From Gammaproteobacteria bacterium (GTDB lineage: Bacteria > Pseudomonadota > Gammaproteobacteria > JAJFKG01), in contig JAJFKG010000038.1 of the NCBI GenBank assembly GCA_021773335.1, forward strand, positions 1-64,000: DNA of 64,000 nucleotides, in the 5' to 3' direction. Position numbers and translations under genes: made by a program. Under the pieces are notes generated by a model that was not told where the DNA came from, searched no databases, and saw only the letters and a program-made list of their open reading frames with translations. Each line of letters begins with the position of its first letter. The first letter of the stretch is position 1. Below, in pieces: positions 29,606 to 39,253 of this stretch.

Positions 29606-31282
29606 TTATTGGACGAGGGTAGTTTGCAAAGGTGTAGCAAATGGCATGTGTACTGGGCGACAGTCAGGTTCGCCTAAAGAAGAGGGTTGTTGTTCTCTCA
29701 ATGTCGTTAGCTGCTCTGCTGTGGTGCCCCGAGTTCCTTGCTCTTTGTTATCATCAATACTGTCGGTATCAGAAAAATCACTACACGAAGTTGAAAGCGA
29801 ACTCATGGAGTCACTTCTAGATAGGCAAGGGCTTGGAACTCTCATGTCATCTAATTGCGGCAAAGTGTCACTGTCGTAGCCATTATTTGTTCTTGATTCA
29901 GTGTTTTTGCCGCGCAACTGAACCAAGATTTGGTGATGTGAAGGTGGCTGCGCCGAATCTTCTGGAGAAAAGGTTGATACGGGCTCATGTCTATCATCAG
30001 AAGGTATTTCGTCCTCAATTTCAGCGTCATAACCATCATCGCGCTCATGAAGTTGTGTTTTTGTTGCTGTGCTGGCATAAGCCAATTCTTTTAATTCTTT
30101 GGGTGTTAGTTCTACAAGTCCCTTGGTGACGCCACTGTCGCGCGATGTGATGTGGTGAGCTTTTTCCTCTTGCCAAGCGGCAATTTTCATATTCGCCTTA
30201 GCATTTCCAGCAAGGCGAGTTTTTGCAAAAAGGGACTTGTCGCTTGTTAACACTTCAAGCAACTGATCTAATTTATTTTCATCCGCATCTGCAGCACAAA
30301 GCACGATTGCTTCTGCAAGTAGTTTGCCTGTTAATTTAGAACGAGCTGAACCAAAGCCTAATTTGCGAAATAGCCAGGTATCGAATAGCCAGCTTTTGAA
30401 GCCTTTAGATTTCGCGTATTTGCCATTATTAATCAAAAGGGCTGGGTCGTTTGCGATTTCTTGAGCGATTGAATTTGCTCGGCTTGTATCACCGTTTCTG
30501 CTTACAGTTGCAGCGATAGTGTTGTCAGTGTCGTCAACGGCTATGGTTGAGTGTGTACGGGTTATCGGTTTTGTTGTGAGTTGATTAAGCTCGCATGCAT
30601 CACGCAACGCCATTAAGGCGACGATTGGCTGTGGCAATAACATTGGTGTTTTCACTTGCCCAGCGTAGCGCTGGCTGATTAAAGGAGTAATGCCTGTTGG
30701 TTCTCCACGAAAACGACCAAAAGTCCTTTGCAAATGAGACTCACGAAAAGCACGGATTTTTTCAACGGTGAGTGCTTTTCCACTTAATTCGGGTTGTGCC
30801 TCTGCTTCAATAGCATGTCTAGCGGGTAAGCCAAAACCGTAAACCGCAATGCCTATTATCGCTTGAGTTGCACTATGTTTATTAATAGTTGCTGTACCAG
30901 GCTTTTTTAGCATTTTCTCTAGCACTATCAAGTAAGGCAATGCTTTGCGTAAAGCTGGAATTAGCTTTAAGAGGATAGCATAACTATCTACAGCAGATTT
31001 ATTAGTTTCGGGCGCGTTGAGGACTTGTGTTAATTTTGCATAAGCATCTTTTCCAAGATGAATATAAAACATCATCAACAAATCATTTGGATCTTGGTGA
31101 TTGACGGACTCGTGTTCGGAGCGGATAGGCCCTCTTGGATTGAGCCATATCCCGGTAGGCGGTTGTTTGTGGAGCTTTAAGCGTGGTTTTGGTAAATGGC
31201 GATAGGCATGATCCTCAACAGCTTTTACAAGCCGACAAGAGTCAGTTATTCCTGCTATGGAATGTTTGGCCATGGCGCACAT
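29606..31282 (-). CDS. Large protein of unknown function, possible secreted effector
   Basis: This protein of about 558 aa has no family I recognise. It has no signal peptide or membrane helix. The first 370 residues are mostly helical with Lys/Leu-rich stretches (YAILLKLIPALRKALPYLIVL). From about 410 the sequence becomes acidic and low-complexity (DAEIEDEIPSDD, a Ser/Asp-rich DSMSSLSTSCSDFSDTDS) and ends in a flexible tail with Leu at -3 (TTLVQ). Orphan status, eukaryote-like Ser/Asp tails and this C-terminus resemble many Dot/Icm substrates, but no diagnostic domain is present. ATG at 31282 and 31273 are both possible. It interrupts the space between ligA and udk and is flanked by REP elements. 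Confidence 0.6.
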   Translation of the reverse strand: MCAMAKHSIAGITDSCRLVKAVEDHAYRHLPKPRLKLHKQPPTGIWLNPRGPIRSEHESVNHQDPNDLLMMFYIHLGKDAYAKLTQVLNAPETNKSAVDSYAILLKLIPALRKALPYLIVLEKMLKKPGTATINKHSATQAIIGIAVYGFGLPARHAIEAEAQPELSGKALTVEKIRAFRESHLQRTFGRFRGEPTGITPLISQRYAGQVKTPMLLPQPIVALMALRDACELNQLTTKPITRTHSTIAVDDTDNTIAATVSRNGDTSRANSIAQEIANDPALLINNGKYAKSKGFKSWLFDTWLFRKLGFGSARSKLTGKLLAEAIVLCAADADENKLDQLLEVLTSDKSLFAKTRLAGNAKANMKIAAWQEEKAHHITSRDSGVTKGLVELTPKELKELAYASTATKTQLHERDDGYDAEIEDEIPSDDRHEPVSTFSPEDSAQPPSHHQILVQLRGKNTESRTNNGYDSDTLPQLDDMRVPSPCLSRSDSMSSLSTSCSDFSDTDSIDDNKEQGTRGTTAEQLTTLREQQPSSLGEPDCRPVHMPFATPLQTTLVQ

Positions 31283-31376
31283 CACTCACTTGGTTTAACT
31301 CGAGTGCACCATCGAAGAGGCGGGGTAAATATCGACTCAGCAACTTCCGTTTAGCGATGCGGTCCTTTATTCCCTC

Positions 31377-31404
31377 AATATAATGATGTTCATATTATCA
31401 TCAA
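31377..31404 (-). promoter_or_regulatory. Predicted promoter of the 559-aa unknown gene
   Basis: On the minus strand TTGATG (31404-31399) and TATATT (31382-31377) are separated by 16 bp, giving a leader of about 90 nt. The rest of the 31283-31557 gap is AT-rich without other recognisable sites. Confidence 0.4.
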
Positions 31405-31557
31405 GCGGGTTCATGATCAATATATGGGCAAGCAATTTCTTGGTTAATCAGTAAGTTAGAGAAGGTTACAAAGTACGCAAGGAAAAGTGGTGGTTTTTTA
31501 TATAACTTGTTGAAAATATAAGCTTATTGCGGTTTATGGCTGGTGATAGTTAATTTT

Positions 31558-32196
31558 TTATGCATCGGCATTATATCCAGAAAGCAATTCTTTCATTTTA
31601 GCTTTGATCATATCGATGGCGATACGATTTTCACCGCCGCGTGGCACGATGATGTCGGCATGGCGCTTAGACGGTTCGATAAAACGCGTGTACATGGGAC
31701 GTACCGTTGTTGTGTATTGCTGAATAATCGATTCAAGTGTGCGGTTGCGCTGGACGATATCGCGCTTCATGCGGCGAATAAAACAAATATCTAAGGGGGT
31801 ATCCATATAGATACGGATGTCCATTAATTCACGCAACTCAGGTTCAACAAACAATAAAATCCCTTCTAACACGATAATGGCATGTTGACCGACTTCGCGC
31901 GTTTCTTCGCAGCGTGCGTGCTCCGAATGATCGTAAATTGGAATTTGTACGGTATTACCTTGTTGTAACTGTGCTAAGTGCGCTATCAGTAAATCGTGGT
32001 CTAGGGCATCGGGATGGTCGTAGTTAGTTTTTTCGCGCTCTTCCAGTGGGGCCTGATTATTATTTTTATAGTATGAATCTTCCGAAATAACGGCGACTTG
32101 CTTGGAACCAAGCTCATCGATGATCGTGCGTGCCAATAGGCTTTTACCTGAGGCGGAGGCACCTGAGATGCCGATGATAATAGCGTTTTTCTTCAT
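31558..32196 (-). CDS. udk: Uridine kinase
   Basis: This 212-aa pyrimidine salvage enzyme phosphorylates uridine and cytidine. The P-loop GISGASASGKS is at residues 9-19, with SEDSYYK, NYDHPDALD substrate residues and the IVLEGILLF Walker B-like strand. The C-terminal lid and RRMKRD motif are present. ATG at 32196 is chosen over one 111 bases upstream because it gives the family N-terminus and a length like E. coli Udk (213). It is followed on the same strand by the unknown 559-aa gene but separated by 270 bp. Confidence 0.95.
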   Translation of the reverse strand: MKKNAIIIGISGASASGKSLLARTIIDELGSKQVAVISEDSYYKNNNQAPLEEREKTNYDHPDALDHDLLIAHLAQLQQGNTVQIPIYDHSEHARCEETREVGQHAIIVLEGILLFVEPELRELMDIRIYMDTPLDICFIRRMKRDIVQRNRTLESIIQQYTTTVRPMYTRFIEPSKRHADIIVPRGGENRIAIDMIKAKMKELLSGYNADA

Positions 32197-32322
32197 GGAT
32201 TTGATTGTAGGCCTCAGTAAAATATGGCTGCCGATTGTACGCTCATATTGTGTTGGCTGCAAGCGTGGTTTTAACGAGTTTTTATAACTATTCAGCCTAT
32301 TCAGCAAAATTGCGGCTCTGTG

Positions 32323-32910
32323 TCAGCTCTTTTTGAGCAGAACATAAACGGCACCCGTCCCACCATCCTTAGCCTGGCAAGAATGAAAAGCCAACACCGC
32401 GGGGATTTGACGTAACCAATTATTCACACTGTTTTTCATCTTTGGTGGGCTATGGTGGCCGGGTGGACCTTTGCCATGTACAACGACAACATGACGGCGC
32501 TGGTGCTGTTGGCATTGATCGATAAATTTAACCAGGGCAGGGCGTGCTTGTGCGAGTGACATACCATGTAAATCGAGTTCGGCTTCAATTGGCATTTGTC
32601 CGCGACGTAATTTATTGAGTTGTCGCGTTTGCACACCGCTGCGGTTGAACTGCATGACTTCTTGGCCACTGACAGGTGGCAAGGTGCTATGGTTGCTGAG
32701 GTTATCTTGTGCGGGCGTGTCTTGGGGGTTGTCTTGTGCTGGTGGACGTTGGTGAGATGCTGTGCGTTGCTTGTTAGCTGTTGCTGAGGTACGGTTTTTT
32801 GTTATTTTTGTGGCTTTTTTGAGCTTTTTTTGATCCAAGGGGCGCACCGATTGCATGACGCCGCGGAACAAGGCTTTGTCTTCATCACTGATATCGTCTT
32901 TTTTTGCCAT
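32323..32910 (-). CDS. smrB: Smr-domain endonuclease SmrB-like
   Basis: This 195-aa protein has a C-terminal Smr domain from about residue 105: ELDLHGMSLAQARPAL with the catalytic-type DLHG, VVVVHGKGPPG and a final AKDGGTGAVYVLLKK strand. The N-terminal part is basic, with a Gln/Pro-rich linker. In E. coli SmrB (YfcN) cleaves mRNA at collided ribosomes and lies divergent to prmB, exactly as here. It overlaps nothing and ends 126 bp from udk. Confidence 0.88.
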   Translation of the reverse strand: MAKKDDISDEDKALFRGVMQSVRPLDQKKLKKATKITKNRTSATANKQRTASHQRPPAQDNPQDTPAQDNLSNHSTLPPVSGQEVMQFNRSGVQTRQLNKLRRGQMPIEAELDLHGMSLAQARPALVKFIDQCQQHQRRHVVVVHGKGPPGHHSPPKMKNSVNNWLRQIPAVLAFHSCQAKDGGTGAVYVLLKKS

Positions 32911-32987
32911 TACCGTGGGTTGATCCTGGGATTATAGATTGACTCCAGTATAATCAGCGCTTCGCCGAACTACAATGAGTAAAAAAC

Positions 32988-33908
32988 GTGGATTATACGC
33001 AGCAGAATATCGAGCAAGCCTTACAAAAGTGTGACAACCTTGGCGACATCCTGGTGTGGTTAGAAGGTGAATTCGATGCGGCACAATTGTATTTCGGACA
33101 TGGCACTGATAATGCCTGGGATGAAGCTGTGATGCTTGCCGCTCATGTCATGCAATTACCGGTTGATGTGGGACGAGAGGCGCTAAGCTTGACTCTAGAT
33201 GCTCAACAATGTCAGCGTTTAGCCGAGTTAGCTGAGCAACGCCTCAAGCAACGTATGCCAGCCGCGTATTTAATCCACGAAGCATGGTTTGCGGGTATGC
33301 CTTTTTATGTTGATCAGCGGGTACTGATCCCGCGTTCGCCTTTAGCCGAATTGATCATGCAGGGTTTTACACCGTGGGTTGAGCCAGATAAAGTGACTAA
33401 TATTCTGGATTTATGCACCGGCAGCGCTTGTATTGCGATTGCCTGTGCTAAGGCATTTCCCGACGCTAATGTGGTTGCCAGTGATATTTCTAGCGATGCC
33501 TTAGCGGTAGCAACCATGAATGTCGAACGATACGTTTTGCAGGAACAAGTGCAACTCGTGAAATCTGATGTCTTTGCTGAGATTCAACCACAAGCCTTTG
33601 ATGTTATCGTGAGTAATCCACCGTATGTCGATGCGCGAGATATGGCAGATTTACCGCAAGAATATCACTTTGAACCGCGCCAGGGCTTAGCCGCAGGTGA
33701 GACAGGTTTGGATATTGTCGATACGATTTTGGCACAAGCGCGTGACTATTTGGCACCACACGGTATACTTATCGTTGAAGTTGGCAATAGCCAAGATGCG
33801 TTGATTGAACGTTATCCCAACTTACCATTTATGTGGTTAGCATTTGCGAGTGGTGGCGATGGGGTGTTTTTATTAACGGCGCAGCAATTGGTACAGGCAA
33901 ACCTGTAG
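32988..33908 (+). CDS. prmB: Ribosomal protein L3 glutamine methyltransferase
   Basis: This 306-aa SAM-dependent enzyme methylates a glutamine of ribosomal protein L3. It has the NPPY catalytic motif (VSNPPYVD), the SAM loop [12 protein letters not shown] and an N-terminal helical domain as in PrmB/PrmC. The paired SmrB and AroC neighbours, as in E. coli, favour PrmB over PrmC. The start is GTG at 32988; TATAAT at 32949-32954 is a plausible -10. The stop codon TAG at 33906-33908 is formed by the GTAG head of a REP element, so the final codon borders the repeat. Confidence 0.92.
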   Translation: MDYTQQNIEQALQKCDNLGDILVWLEGEFDAAQLYFGHGTDNAWDEAVMLAAHVMQLPVDVGREALSLTLDAQQCQRLAELAEQRLKQRMPAAYLIHEAWFAGMPFYVDQRVLIPRSPLAELIMQGFTPWVEPDKVTNILDLCTGSACIAIACAKAFPDANVVASDISSDALAVATMNVERYVLQEQVQLVKSDVFAEIQPQAFDVIVSNPPYVDARDMADLPQEYHFEPRQGLAAGETGLDIVDTILAQARDYLAPHGILIVEVGNSQDALIERYPNLPFMWLAFASGGDGVFLLTAQQLVQANL

Positions 33909-33954
33909 CCTTGATGCGCGCAACCATATAATAGTTGGGGCTTATCAAGGCTAC
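33905..33954. repeat. REP element overlapping the prmB stop
   Basis: GTAGCCTTGATGCGCGC at the left and GCTTATCAAGGCTAC at the right form a single imperfect hairpin. Its GTAG supplies the prmB TAG. It is a shortened unit with one palindrome instead of two. Confidence 0.8.
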
Positions 33955-33993
33955 AAATTACGTAATAGCCCTTTGATACAGGATTTATTAATT

Positions 33994-35061
33994 ATGTCAG
34001 GCAATACACTCGGAAAATTATTCACTGTCACGACCTTTGGGGAAAGCCATGGCCCGGCGATGGGGTGTATTGTGGATGGTTGTCCTCCTGGAATGGCGTT
34101 GAGTGAAGCCGATATACAAGTTGAATTGGATCGCCGCCGTCCCGGTAAGTCACGTTATACCACCCAGCGCCGTGAAGCGGATCAAGTCAAAATTCTATCG
34201 GGTGTATTTGAAGGTAAAACTACCGGCACACCGATTGGTATGATTATCGAAAATACTGATCAACGGTCTAAAGATTATGACAAAATTCGCGATCGCTTCC
34301 GCCCAGGGCATGCTGATTATACCTACCAACAAAAATACGGTTTCCGTGACTATCGCGGTGGTGGTCGTGCCTCGGCGCGCGAGACTGCGATGCGTGTTGC
34401 TGCAGGTGCCGTGGCGAAAAAGTATTTACGTGAACACTTTGGCGTGACTATTCGTGCTTGTTTGGTGCAAATGGGTGATATTGTGTTAAAGCCGCAAGCG
34501 TGGGATAGCGTAGAAGACAATGACTTCTTCTGCCCACAACCCGAAAAAGTAGCAGAATTAGAAGCATTAATTACGGCATTGCGTAAACAAGGTGATTCTA
34601 TTGGCGCTAAGGTGAGAGTTGAAGCTTTGGGTGCGCCCGCTGGTTGGGGAGAACCTGTGTTCGATCGTTTAGATGCAGATTTAACGCATGCTTTAATGAA
34701 CATTAATGCAGTCAAAGGTGTGGAAATCGGCGCTGGCTTTGCGTGTGTGGCACAAAAAGGCAGTCAACATCGTGATGAGATCACGCCACAAGGCTTTTTG
34801 AGTAATCATGCTGGCGGTGTGTTAGGCGGTATCTCTAGCGGTCAAGATCTTATTGCGAATATTGCTTTAAAACCGACTTCCAGTATAACCATTCCTGCAC
34901 GTACCATTAATCTAGATGGTGAAGCCGTTGAAGTTGTGACGACAGGGCGCCACGACCCTTGCGTGGGTATCCGCGCGGTGCCTATTGCGGAGGCGCAGAT
35001 GGCGATTGTGCTGATGGATCATGCTTTACGCCAGCGCTCTCTGATCGGTGATGGTCACTAA
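33994..35061 (+). CDS. aroC: Chorismate synthase
   Basis: This 355-aa enzyme carries out the last shikimate-pathway step, making chorismate from 5-enolpyruvylshikimate 3-phosphate with reduced FMN. It has the N-terminal [17 protein letters not shown], the [17 protein letters not shown] signature and a C-terminal [17 protein letters not shown] motif. The ATG at 33994 gives the family start [10 protein letters not shown]; an upstream TTG is not needed. It follows prmB as in E. coli, though a REP element now sits between them. Length is close to E. coli AroC (361). Confidence 0.97.
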   Translation: MSGNTLGKLFTVTTFGESHGPAMGCIVDGCPPGMALSEADIQVELDRRRPGKSRYTTQRREADQVKILSGVFEGKTTGTPIGMIIENTDQRSKDYDKIRDRFRPGHADYTYQQKYGFRDYRGGGRASARETAMRVAAGAVAKKYLREHFGVTIRACLVQMGDIVLKPQAWDSVEDNDFFCPQPEKVAELEALITALRKQGDSIGAKVRVEALGAPAGWGEPVFDRLDADLTHALMNINAVKGVEIGAGFACVAQKGSQHRDEITPQGFLSNHAGGVLGGISSGQDLIANIALKPTSSITIPARTINLDGEAVEVVTTGRHDPCVGIRAVPIAEAQMAIVLMDHALRQRSLIGDGH

Positions 35062-35074
35062 TCCCCTAAAATTC

Positions 35075-35111
35075 CCCTTAGATGAGGCCTAGAACTTCGC
35101 ATCTTCAGGTA
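35075..35111 (+). repeat. 37-bp dispersed repeat, aroC copy
   Basis: This matches 19767-19803 at 35 of 37 positions. Here it lies 14 bp after the aroC stop and merges directly into a REP half-unit. Confidence 0.7.
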
Positions 35112-35253
35112 TGCGCGTGCCGCGCTTATCCGGGCTACGGCTTACGTATGAACAAATGCTAATGTAGCCTTGATAAGCGCATAGCGCGCATCAAGGGAAT
35201 GTATTAGCAAACGCTGCTCCTTGATGCGCCCCTACGGTGCTTATCAAGACTAC
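35111..35253. repeat. REP half-unit plus full REP/BIME element
   Basis: The 300-bp gap between convergent aroC and ansA holds a CCCGGAT-type half (35111-35137, ending CTTATCCGGGCTAC), a spacer that is the reverse complement of the one near 5373-5397, and a complete CCTTGAT-type unit (35164-35253). The last arm has one substitution (CAAGACTAC). No gene is present. Confidence 0.82.
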
Positions 35254-35361
35254 TTTAGGATTTTATTCGTGGGGGCAGGTTAGATATTGCACTCATCTTG
35301 GTATGTTCTTCAATCGGAAAAGCTCGATGTAACGTTCCCTTTTCAAGAGTGAATGCTATAG

Positions 35362-36384
35362 TTACGGATCCAATTCACCACGTAAATTTGTTTGAAATTG
35401 TTGTTTGATGCTGTCGTTAGATAAATTTTTACTGAATAAATAATACAGTTTTGTCAAAGCGGCTTCAGGCGTCATATTTACCGCGCTGATTAAACCGGCT
35501 TCTTTTAATGCATGCCCAGTCGCATAACTTTTCATATCAACTCGGCCTTTTTTACATTGAGTACAGTTGACAATAATAGTGCCGTGATGATTAGCTTGGC
35601 TTAGTTGCGTAATAAAGTCCGGATTATTATCGGGTGCATTACCACTACCGTAAGTTGATAATACTAAAGCCTGCAGAGGCTGCTGCAAAACATTTTTTAA
35701 TATTTCAAGTGACATCCCCGGGAATAAACGTACAAAAGCAATACATGCGGGTTTCAATTGTTGTACGCGTAAAGGTTTAGTGGCAGCACGAGTAATTAAG
35801 TCTTTACGTAATTCAATGTGCAAACCAATTTCGGCGAGTGGTGCGAGATTCGGTGAGGCAAACGCTGAGAAACTTGCGGCATTGACTTTTTGGGTGCGAT
35901 TGCCGCGAAATAAGCGGTCGTTAAAGTAAATACACACTTCTGGAATATCATAATGGCAAGCGAGCAATATTGAATTAATCAAATTGTCGCGCGCATCATT
36001 GCGTGTTCTAAAAAGTGGAACTTGTGAACCAGTGAGTATTACGGGTTTGCTCAAATCTTCGAGCATGAATGATAATGCGGAAGCAGTATATGCCATGGTA
36101 TCCGTGCCATGTAGGACAACAAAGCCAGCATATTTATCGTAATTGGCTTTGATTTCATTGGCGATGCGATTCCAGTCGTCAACTTGAACATTGGCAGAAT
36201 CAAATAAGGGAGACAGCTCACACAACACATAATTTGGCATGTCAGGCTGAGTAAACTGCGGCATTTGTGACATTTGTTGCTTTAAAAAGCCCGCTGCCGG
36301 CACATAACCATTTGTAGTCTTATGCATGCCGATGGTGCCACCAGTATAGATAATATAAACAGTTTTTTTCTTGGTTTTGCTCAT
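35362..36384 (-). CDS. ansA: Type I L-asparaginase
   Basis: This 340-aa cytoplasmic enzyme hydrolyses asparagine to aspartate and ammonia. Thr14 in IYTGGTIGM and the Thr94-Asp95 pair in LHGTDTMAYTASAL are the conserved active-site residues. There is no signal peptide, as expected for AnsA rather than the periplasmic AnsB. Length equals E. coli AnsA (338). The gene starts 5 bp after the glnD stop, so both are probably cotranscribed, an apt pairing of a nitrogen sensor with an ammonia-releasing enzyme. Confidence 0.94.
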   Translation of the reverse strand: MSKTKKKTVYIIYTGGTIGMHKTTNGYVPAAGFLKQQMSQMPQFTQPDMPNYVLCELSPLFDSANVQVDDWNRIANEIKANYDKYAGFVVLHGTDTMAYTASALSFMLEDLSKPVILTGSQVPLFRTRNDARDNLINSILLACHYDIPEVCIYFNDRLFRGNRTQKVNAASFSAFASPNLAPLAEIGLHIELRKDLITRAATKPLRVQQLKPACIAFVRLFPGMSLEILKNVLQQPLQALVLSTYGSGNAPDNNPDFITQLSQANHHGTIIVNCTQCKKGRVDMKSYATGHALKEAGLISAVNMTPEAALTKLYYLFSKNLSNDSIKQQFQTNLRGELDP

Positions 36385-36389
36385 AAGTG

Positions 36390-39071
36390 TTACAGTGTAA
36401 TTTGGGTCATTTCACAGATAGTCTCGCGCAAGCTGTTTTGCTGCTTTTTATCTGTGATGGGTTGTTGGTTTTCATCAGTTATGTAGAATAAATCTTCAAC
36501 TTTCTCGCCGTAGGTTGCGATCTTAGCTTTATGCACGTAAACATGACACTTTGCTAAAGCACAACCAATACGCGCAAGCAAGCCAGGGCGGTCTGCTGCG
36601 ATCACTTCAATAACGGTGACACGAGGTTTTTGTAATTGACTAAATTTAACTTCAGTTGGGATGCTAAAATGGCGTAATTGGCGTGGTGTGCGCCGTTGTG
36701 CTGGGATAATGCTATCGCTGGATAATAGAATATTTTTGGCTAAATTCGTGCGGATAAGTTCAACTTGTTTATCATCGCTAATGGCTTCATTATCCTGATT
36801 AAATACAGTAAAGCTAATCAAAATAAAATTGTCTTTGGTATTAATAATTTTGGCATCAACAATGTTTAAGTTAAGTTTGTCGAGTGTTAGGCTACAGTTG
36901 ACAAAAGGGTTGCCATAACTAATGCCATAGATAAATATCTCACTGCCGCCATGATGACTGCGTTTGCGAATAGTCACCAATGGCGGTGATTCAACTTCAT
37001 CGTCGAAAAACAATTTTAGATGTTCTAATACGGCTTGCGTTTGCCATGCGACTTCTTCAGTTGAGCCGCGTAAGAAATATTCATCATTCCAGTTTTCCCA
37101 CAAAAGAGAGACATGAGCCTCACTATGACCTCGTTCTTTCAATAAGTTTAAGCTGGCGACTTTAACTTCAGAAATAATTTCAACTCGATTAAGTGGGTTA
37201 TCTTGGTAACGTGGAATCGCTCGTTTAGTTGAATGATACAACTCCTTGAGCAGAGAATTTTTCCAATCATTCCATAGTTTTTGATTAGTGGCACAAATAT
37301 CCGCAACGGTTAGTGCGTATAAATAATCTAAGCGAGTTTGGCTTTGAACTTGGCTGGTAAATTCATTAATTATTTCTGGGTCATGGATGTCCATGCGTTG
37401 TGCCGTTGAAGACATCAATAAGTGATTTTCGACCAACCATGAAATGAGGTTTGTATCTTCGTCGCTTAAGTCATGCTGTAGGCAAAATCGTTCTGCGTCT
37501 TGCGCACCAAGTTGTGAGTGATTACCGCCACGACCTTTACCTATGTCGTGGAATAACGCGGCAATAAAGAGGATTTCCGGTTGAGTTTTTGTCATCATAA
37601 TGTGGTGACAAATGGGGAAGTTTTGCGCGGCATTTGCTGAGCTAAATTGACATAAATTTCTGATTAAAAATAGTGTGTGTTGGTCCACCGTGTATGCATG
37701 GAATAAGTCGTATTGCATTTTGCCGACGATACGACCGAACTCAGGGATGTACTTGCCTAAGATACGGTAACGACTCATCAGTTGTAGAATTTGTGGTAAG
37801 TTTTTTGTGTCTCGCAAGATCGATATAAATAATTTATTGTGGGCACCATTGTCACGGAATTGCTTATCGATTAAGTAGCGGTATTCGCGGATTAAACGTA
37901 GAGTGCCAGCACTGATGCCTTTAATATTGTCATGTTGCCCCATGAGCAAAAAGATTTCTAGTATGGCAGCAGGATAGGTTTCAAAGACGTTAGGGCGTGT
38001 GACTTCTATGTAATCATTGCGTATTTGAAAATGGCTATCAAGAGGCGTGATGCTTTCGGCTTTTGTTGGGTAGAGAATAGCTTCTTGCAGCAGCTGTGAC
38101 AAAACATCATTTAATTCATTTAATGCCTTAACTGTGCGGTAATAACGTTGCATGAATTGTTCGACGGCAAGGTTGTAATTCTGATCTTGATAACCAAACT
38201 GTTTGGCAAGTGCAACTTGGTAATCGAATAGTAATCTATCTTCACGACGTTTATTTAATAAATGTAAGGCAAAACGGATTTGCCACAAGAAATCTTGTTC
38301 GGCAATTAAATCTTGGTATTCTGTCTCGGTAAGAAACTGGTGGGTGACCAAATCATGTAGGGTTCTTACGCCGAAGTGGCGCTTAGCAACCCAGGTGATC
38401 ACTTGCATATCGCGTAAACCCCCAGGGCCACCTTTAATGTTAGGTTCTAGATTATAAGCAGTATTATCAAATTTGGCATAACGTTTATGTTGTTCTGCTT
38501 GCTTGGCATGCAAGAATTCGTCGCTTGGCCACATTTGTTTGGTATTGGTTGCTTCTTGTAATTTATTAAAGAGTACTCTGTCGCCAGTAATTAAGCGGGC
38601 TTCAACTAAGTTCGTCATAATGGTGATATCGTGACTGGCGGCGTGGCTACACTCACTTAGCGTACGCACGCTGTGCCCGACTTCTAAACCTATATCCCAT
38701 AAAAACACAATGAATTTTTCAAGGGCATGACGGACTTCACGTCGACTCTCTGGCGCGAGTAGAATGAGTAAATCAATATCGGAATAAGGATGTAATTCTT
38801 GGCGCCCATAACCACCGACCGCAATTAAGCTGGTGCCAGGGTGTTTATCGAGCTCTTCGAGTTGCCACGCATGCTTTAGAATAAAATCGATGAATTTGGC
38901 ATGTTGAAAAACGAGAGTTGTTGCTAATGTACCTTTGAGAAAATTGCGTTTGAGATTGCGCCGTGCATTGCGTAGCGTAGTGCGAAACACGGGTAAAGGC
39001 GAGGGGGCATTCACTAACGCCGCTTGAAAGGTTTGGGCATCAAAAATGTTGTCAATACTTGGGATGTTCAT
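36390..39071 (-). CDS. glnD: PII uridylyltransferase/uridylyl-removing enzyme
   Basis: This 893-aa bifunctional nitrogen sensor adds or removes UMP on PII according to glutamine. An N-terminal nucleotidyltransferase domain (VGGYGRQELHPYSDIDLLI), a helical linker, an HD hydrolase domain (FHDIGKGRGGNHS) and two C-terminal ACT domains (around FIYGISYGNPF and VIEVIAADRPGLLARIG) are all present. Length matches E. coli GlnD (890). Order map-glnD on one strand and rpsB divergent is the standard gammaproteobacterial arrangement. Confidence 0.97.
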   Translation of the reverse strand: MNIPSIDNIFDAQTFQAALVNAPSPLPVFRTTLRNARRNLKRNFLKGTLATTLVFQHAKFIDFILKHAWQLEELDKHPGTSLIAVGGYGRQELHPYSDIDLLILLAPESRREVRHALEKFIVFLWDIGLEVGHSVRTLSECSHAASHDITIMTNLVEARLITGDRVLFNKLQEATNTKQMWPSDEFLHAKQAEQHKRYAKFDNTAYNLEPNIKGGPGGLRDMQVITWVAKRHFGVRTLHDLVTHQFLTETEYQDLIAEQDFLWQIRFALHLLNKRREDRLLFDYQVALAKQFGYQDQNYNLAVEQFMQRYYRTVKALNELNDVLSQLLQEAILYPTKAESITPLDSHFQIRNDYIEVTRPNVFETYPAAILEIFLLMGQHDNIKGISAGTLRLIREYRYLIDKQFRDNGAHNKLFISILRDTKNLPQILQLMSRYRILGKYIPEFGRIVGKMQYDLFHAYTVDQHTLFLIRNLCQFSSANAAQNFPICHHIMMTKTQPEILFIAALFHDIGKGRGGNHSQLGAQDAERFCLQHDLSDEDTNLISWLVENHLLMSSTAQRMDIHDPEIINEFTSQVQSQTRLDYLYALTVADICATNQKLWNDWKNSLLKELYHSTKRAIPRYQDNPLNRVEIISEVKVASLNLLKERGHSEAHVSLLWENWNDEYFLRGSTEEVAWQTQAVLEHLKLFFDDEVESPPLVTIRKRSHHGGSEIFIYGISYGNPFVNCSLTLDKLNLNIVDAKIINTKDNFILISFTVFNQDNEAISDDKQVELIRTNLAKNILLSSDSIIPAQRRTPRQLRHFSIPTEVKFSQLQKPRVTVIEVIAADRPGLLARIGCALAKCHVYVHKAKIATYGEKVEDLFYITDENQQPITDKKQQNSLRETICEMTQITL

Positions 39072-39102
39072 TCCAATGGTAGTCTCTGTCTTTTCCCTGT
39101 AA

Positions 39103-39251
39103 GTAGCTCGCGTAACTTACCCGGGCTACGGCTTAGCGCATATCCAACCACTCGCACATCGTAGCCCGGCGTAAGCGCGTAGCGCGCCACCCGGGATTAG
39201 TCTTGTCATTGCTGCCCCGGATGACGTTGCGACGCAACTTACCCGGGCTAC
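39103..39251. repeat. REP half-unit and full REP/BIME element, CCCGGAT flavour
   Basis: A half-unit (39103-39129, GTAGCTCGCGTAACTTACC then CGGGCTAC) is followed by a complete unit at 39161-39251 bounded by GTAGCCCGG and CCGGGCTAC. Here the core reads CCCGGCGTAAG and CTTACCCGGG, a slightly divergent subtype also seen at lpxB. It fills the space between map and glnD and ends 2 bp after the map stop. Confidence 0.82.
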
Positions 39252-39253
39252 AA

